From Chlorobiota bacterium (lineage in GTDB: Bacteria; Bacteroidota; Ignavibacteria; Ignavibacteriales; Ignavibacteriaceae), in the NCBI GenBank assembly GCA_008363265.1, contig RHKR01000015.1:1-13746 (forward strand): DNA of 13,746 nucleotides, given 5' to 3'. How positions within the stretch are numbered: the first letter of the stretch is position 1; the number at the start of each line of letters is the position of its first letter. Below the pieces are notes generated by a model. It saw only the letters and a list, made by a program, of their open reading frames with translations. It did no database searches and had not been told where the DNA came from. This document shows positions 13,458 through 13,746 of the stretch, one piece after another. Position numbers and translations under genes: made by a program.

Positions 13458-13466
13458 GTTTAAAAT

Positions 13467-13746
13467 ATGATAAATTTAACAATGATCGCCCTCGGTCAAC
13501 TTAAGGGAATTGGCCCATCTTTCTTGAGGAATCTTGACTATAATGCAATTGAGCAACAAAAATGCACAGTAATCGAAGCTCTTCCAGAGCTATTGGCTTC
13601 AAAAGGTAAGCGATTCGATCCTGAAGAATTAACTAAGGCGATCGACACAGCGGAACAAGTTGTCTATGATTGCAATCGATTGGGAATTCAAATCCATAAC
13701 TTCAGGGAGAAAACATATCCCGGTATAATTTATGATTCAAAAGATC
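13467..13746 (+). CDS. DprA/Smf-like protein, N-terminal part (cut by window end)
   Basis: The first 93 codons of a gene that continues past the window. The opening LGQLKGIGPSFLRNL (about 9-23) resembles the helix-hairpin-helix-like start of DprA/Smf proteins. KAIDTAEQVVYDCNRLGIQI followed by HNFREKTYPGIIYDSKD matches the stretch just before the Rossmann (SLOG) core, where DprA proteins read roughly YPxxLxxIxDPP. The ligand-binding core itself is not in the window, so the call rests on these motifs. Classical DprA loads RecA on incoming single-stranded DNA; SLOG-fold relatives also occur in conflict systems as nucleotide sensors or processors. ATG 13467 is 9 bp after the upstream stop, with AGG at suitable distance; ATG 13482 is the alternative. 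A second, defence-type DprA paralogue is plausible. Confidence 0.7.
   Translation, partial: MINLTMIALGQLKGIGPSFLRNLDYNAIEQQKCTVIEALPELLASKGKRFDPEELTKAIDTAEQVVYDCNRLGIQIHNFREKTYPGIIYDSKD

Overview
The window looks like chromosome from a member of the Ignavibacteria or a close Bacteroidota-group relative. The evidence is a secreted protein (4112-5749, minus) with a type IX secretion C-terminal sorting domain of the NFPNPFNPST type, a TonB-receptor-like outer-membrane barrel, and several boxes matching the Bacteroidota-type promoter element TAnnTTTG. No rRNA, tRNA or CRISPR array was seen. The lineage is inferred from sequence style only.

Layout. Positions 1-167 hold no gene. At 168-751 (minus) lie a 51-residue hypothetical protein and a DUF1232 membrane protein. 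A Crp/Fnr-type regulator (953-1543, minus) faces a translationally coupled pair: a PLP enzyme of the D-cysteine desulfhydrase type (1691-2719) and an exported class-C-type serine hydrolase (2719-3846). The gap 3847-4111 holds a 106-bp inverted-repeat element, a rho-independent terminator, a 14-bp palindrome and decayed heptamer repeats. Next come the type IX cargo protein, then an rlmD-like 23S rRNA m5U methyltransferase overlapping a small SAM methyltransferase (minus). Head-to-head with these, only 24 bp away, starts a barrel receptor followed after 6 bp by a PAP2 lipid phosphatase (8117-10705, plus). Both facing genes begin with TTG.

From about 10731 the sequence becomes visibly AT-richer and the content turns accessory. 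First is an overlapping pair made of a winged-helix nucleotidyltransferase and a HEPN-like protein (10808-11825), behind a promoter with a 14-bp perfect palindrome. This resembles a HEPN/MNT toxin-antitoxin module. After a 360-bp gap comes a 423-residue fusion of HAD phosphatase, phosphoribosyltransferase and C-terminal zinc ribbon (12186-13457). Nine bases later starts a DprA/Smf-like gene that runs off the window (13467-13746). The PRTase, zinc-ribbon and DprA combination echoes the competence pair ComF and DprA, with an added HAD domain. It is the best candidate here for an under-described nucleotide-handling or defence system.

A recurrent small-scale feature is heptamer tandem repeats laid across gene ends (934-961, 4091-4118, 10688-10730). 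Each unit carries a stop codon, so because 7 is not a multiple of 3, three intact units close all three reading frames.
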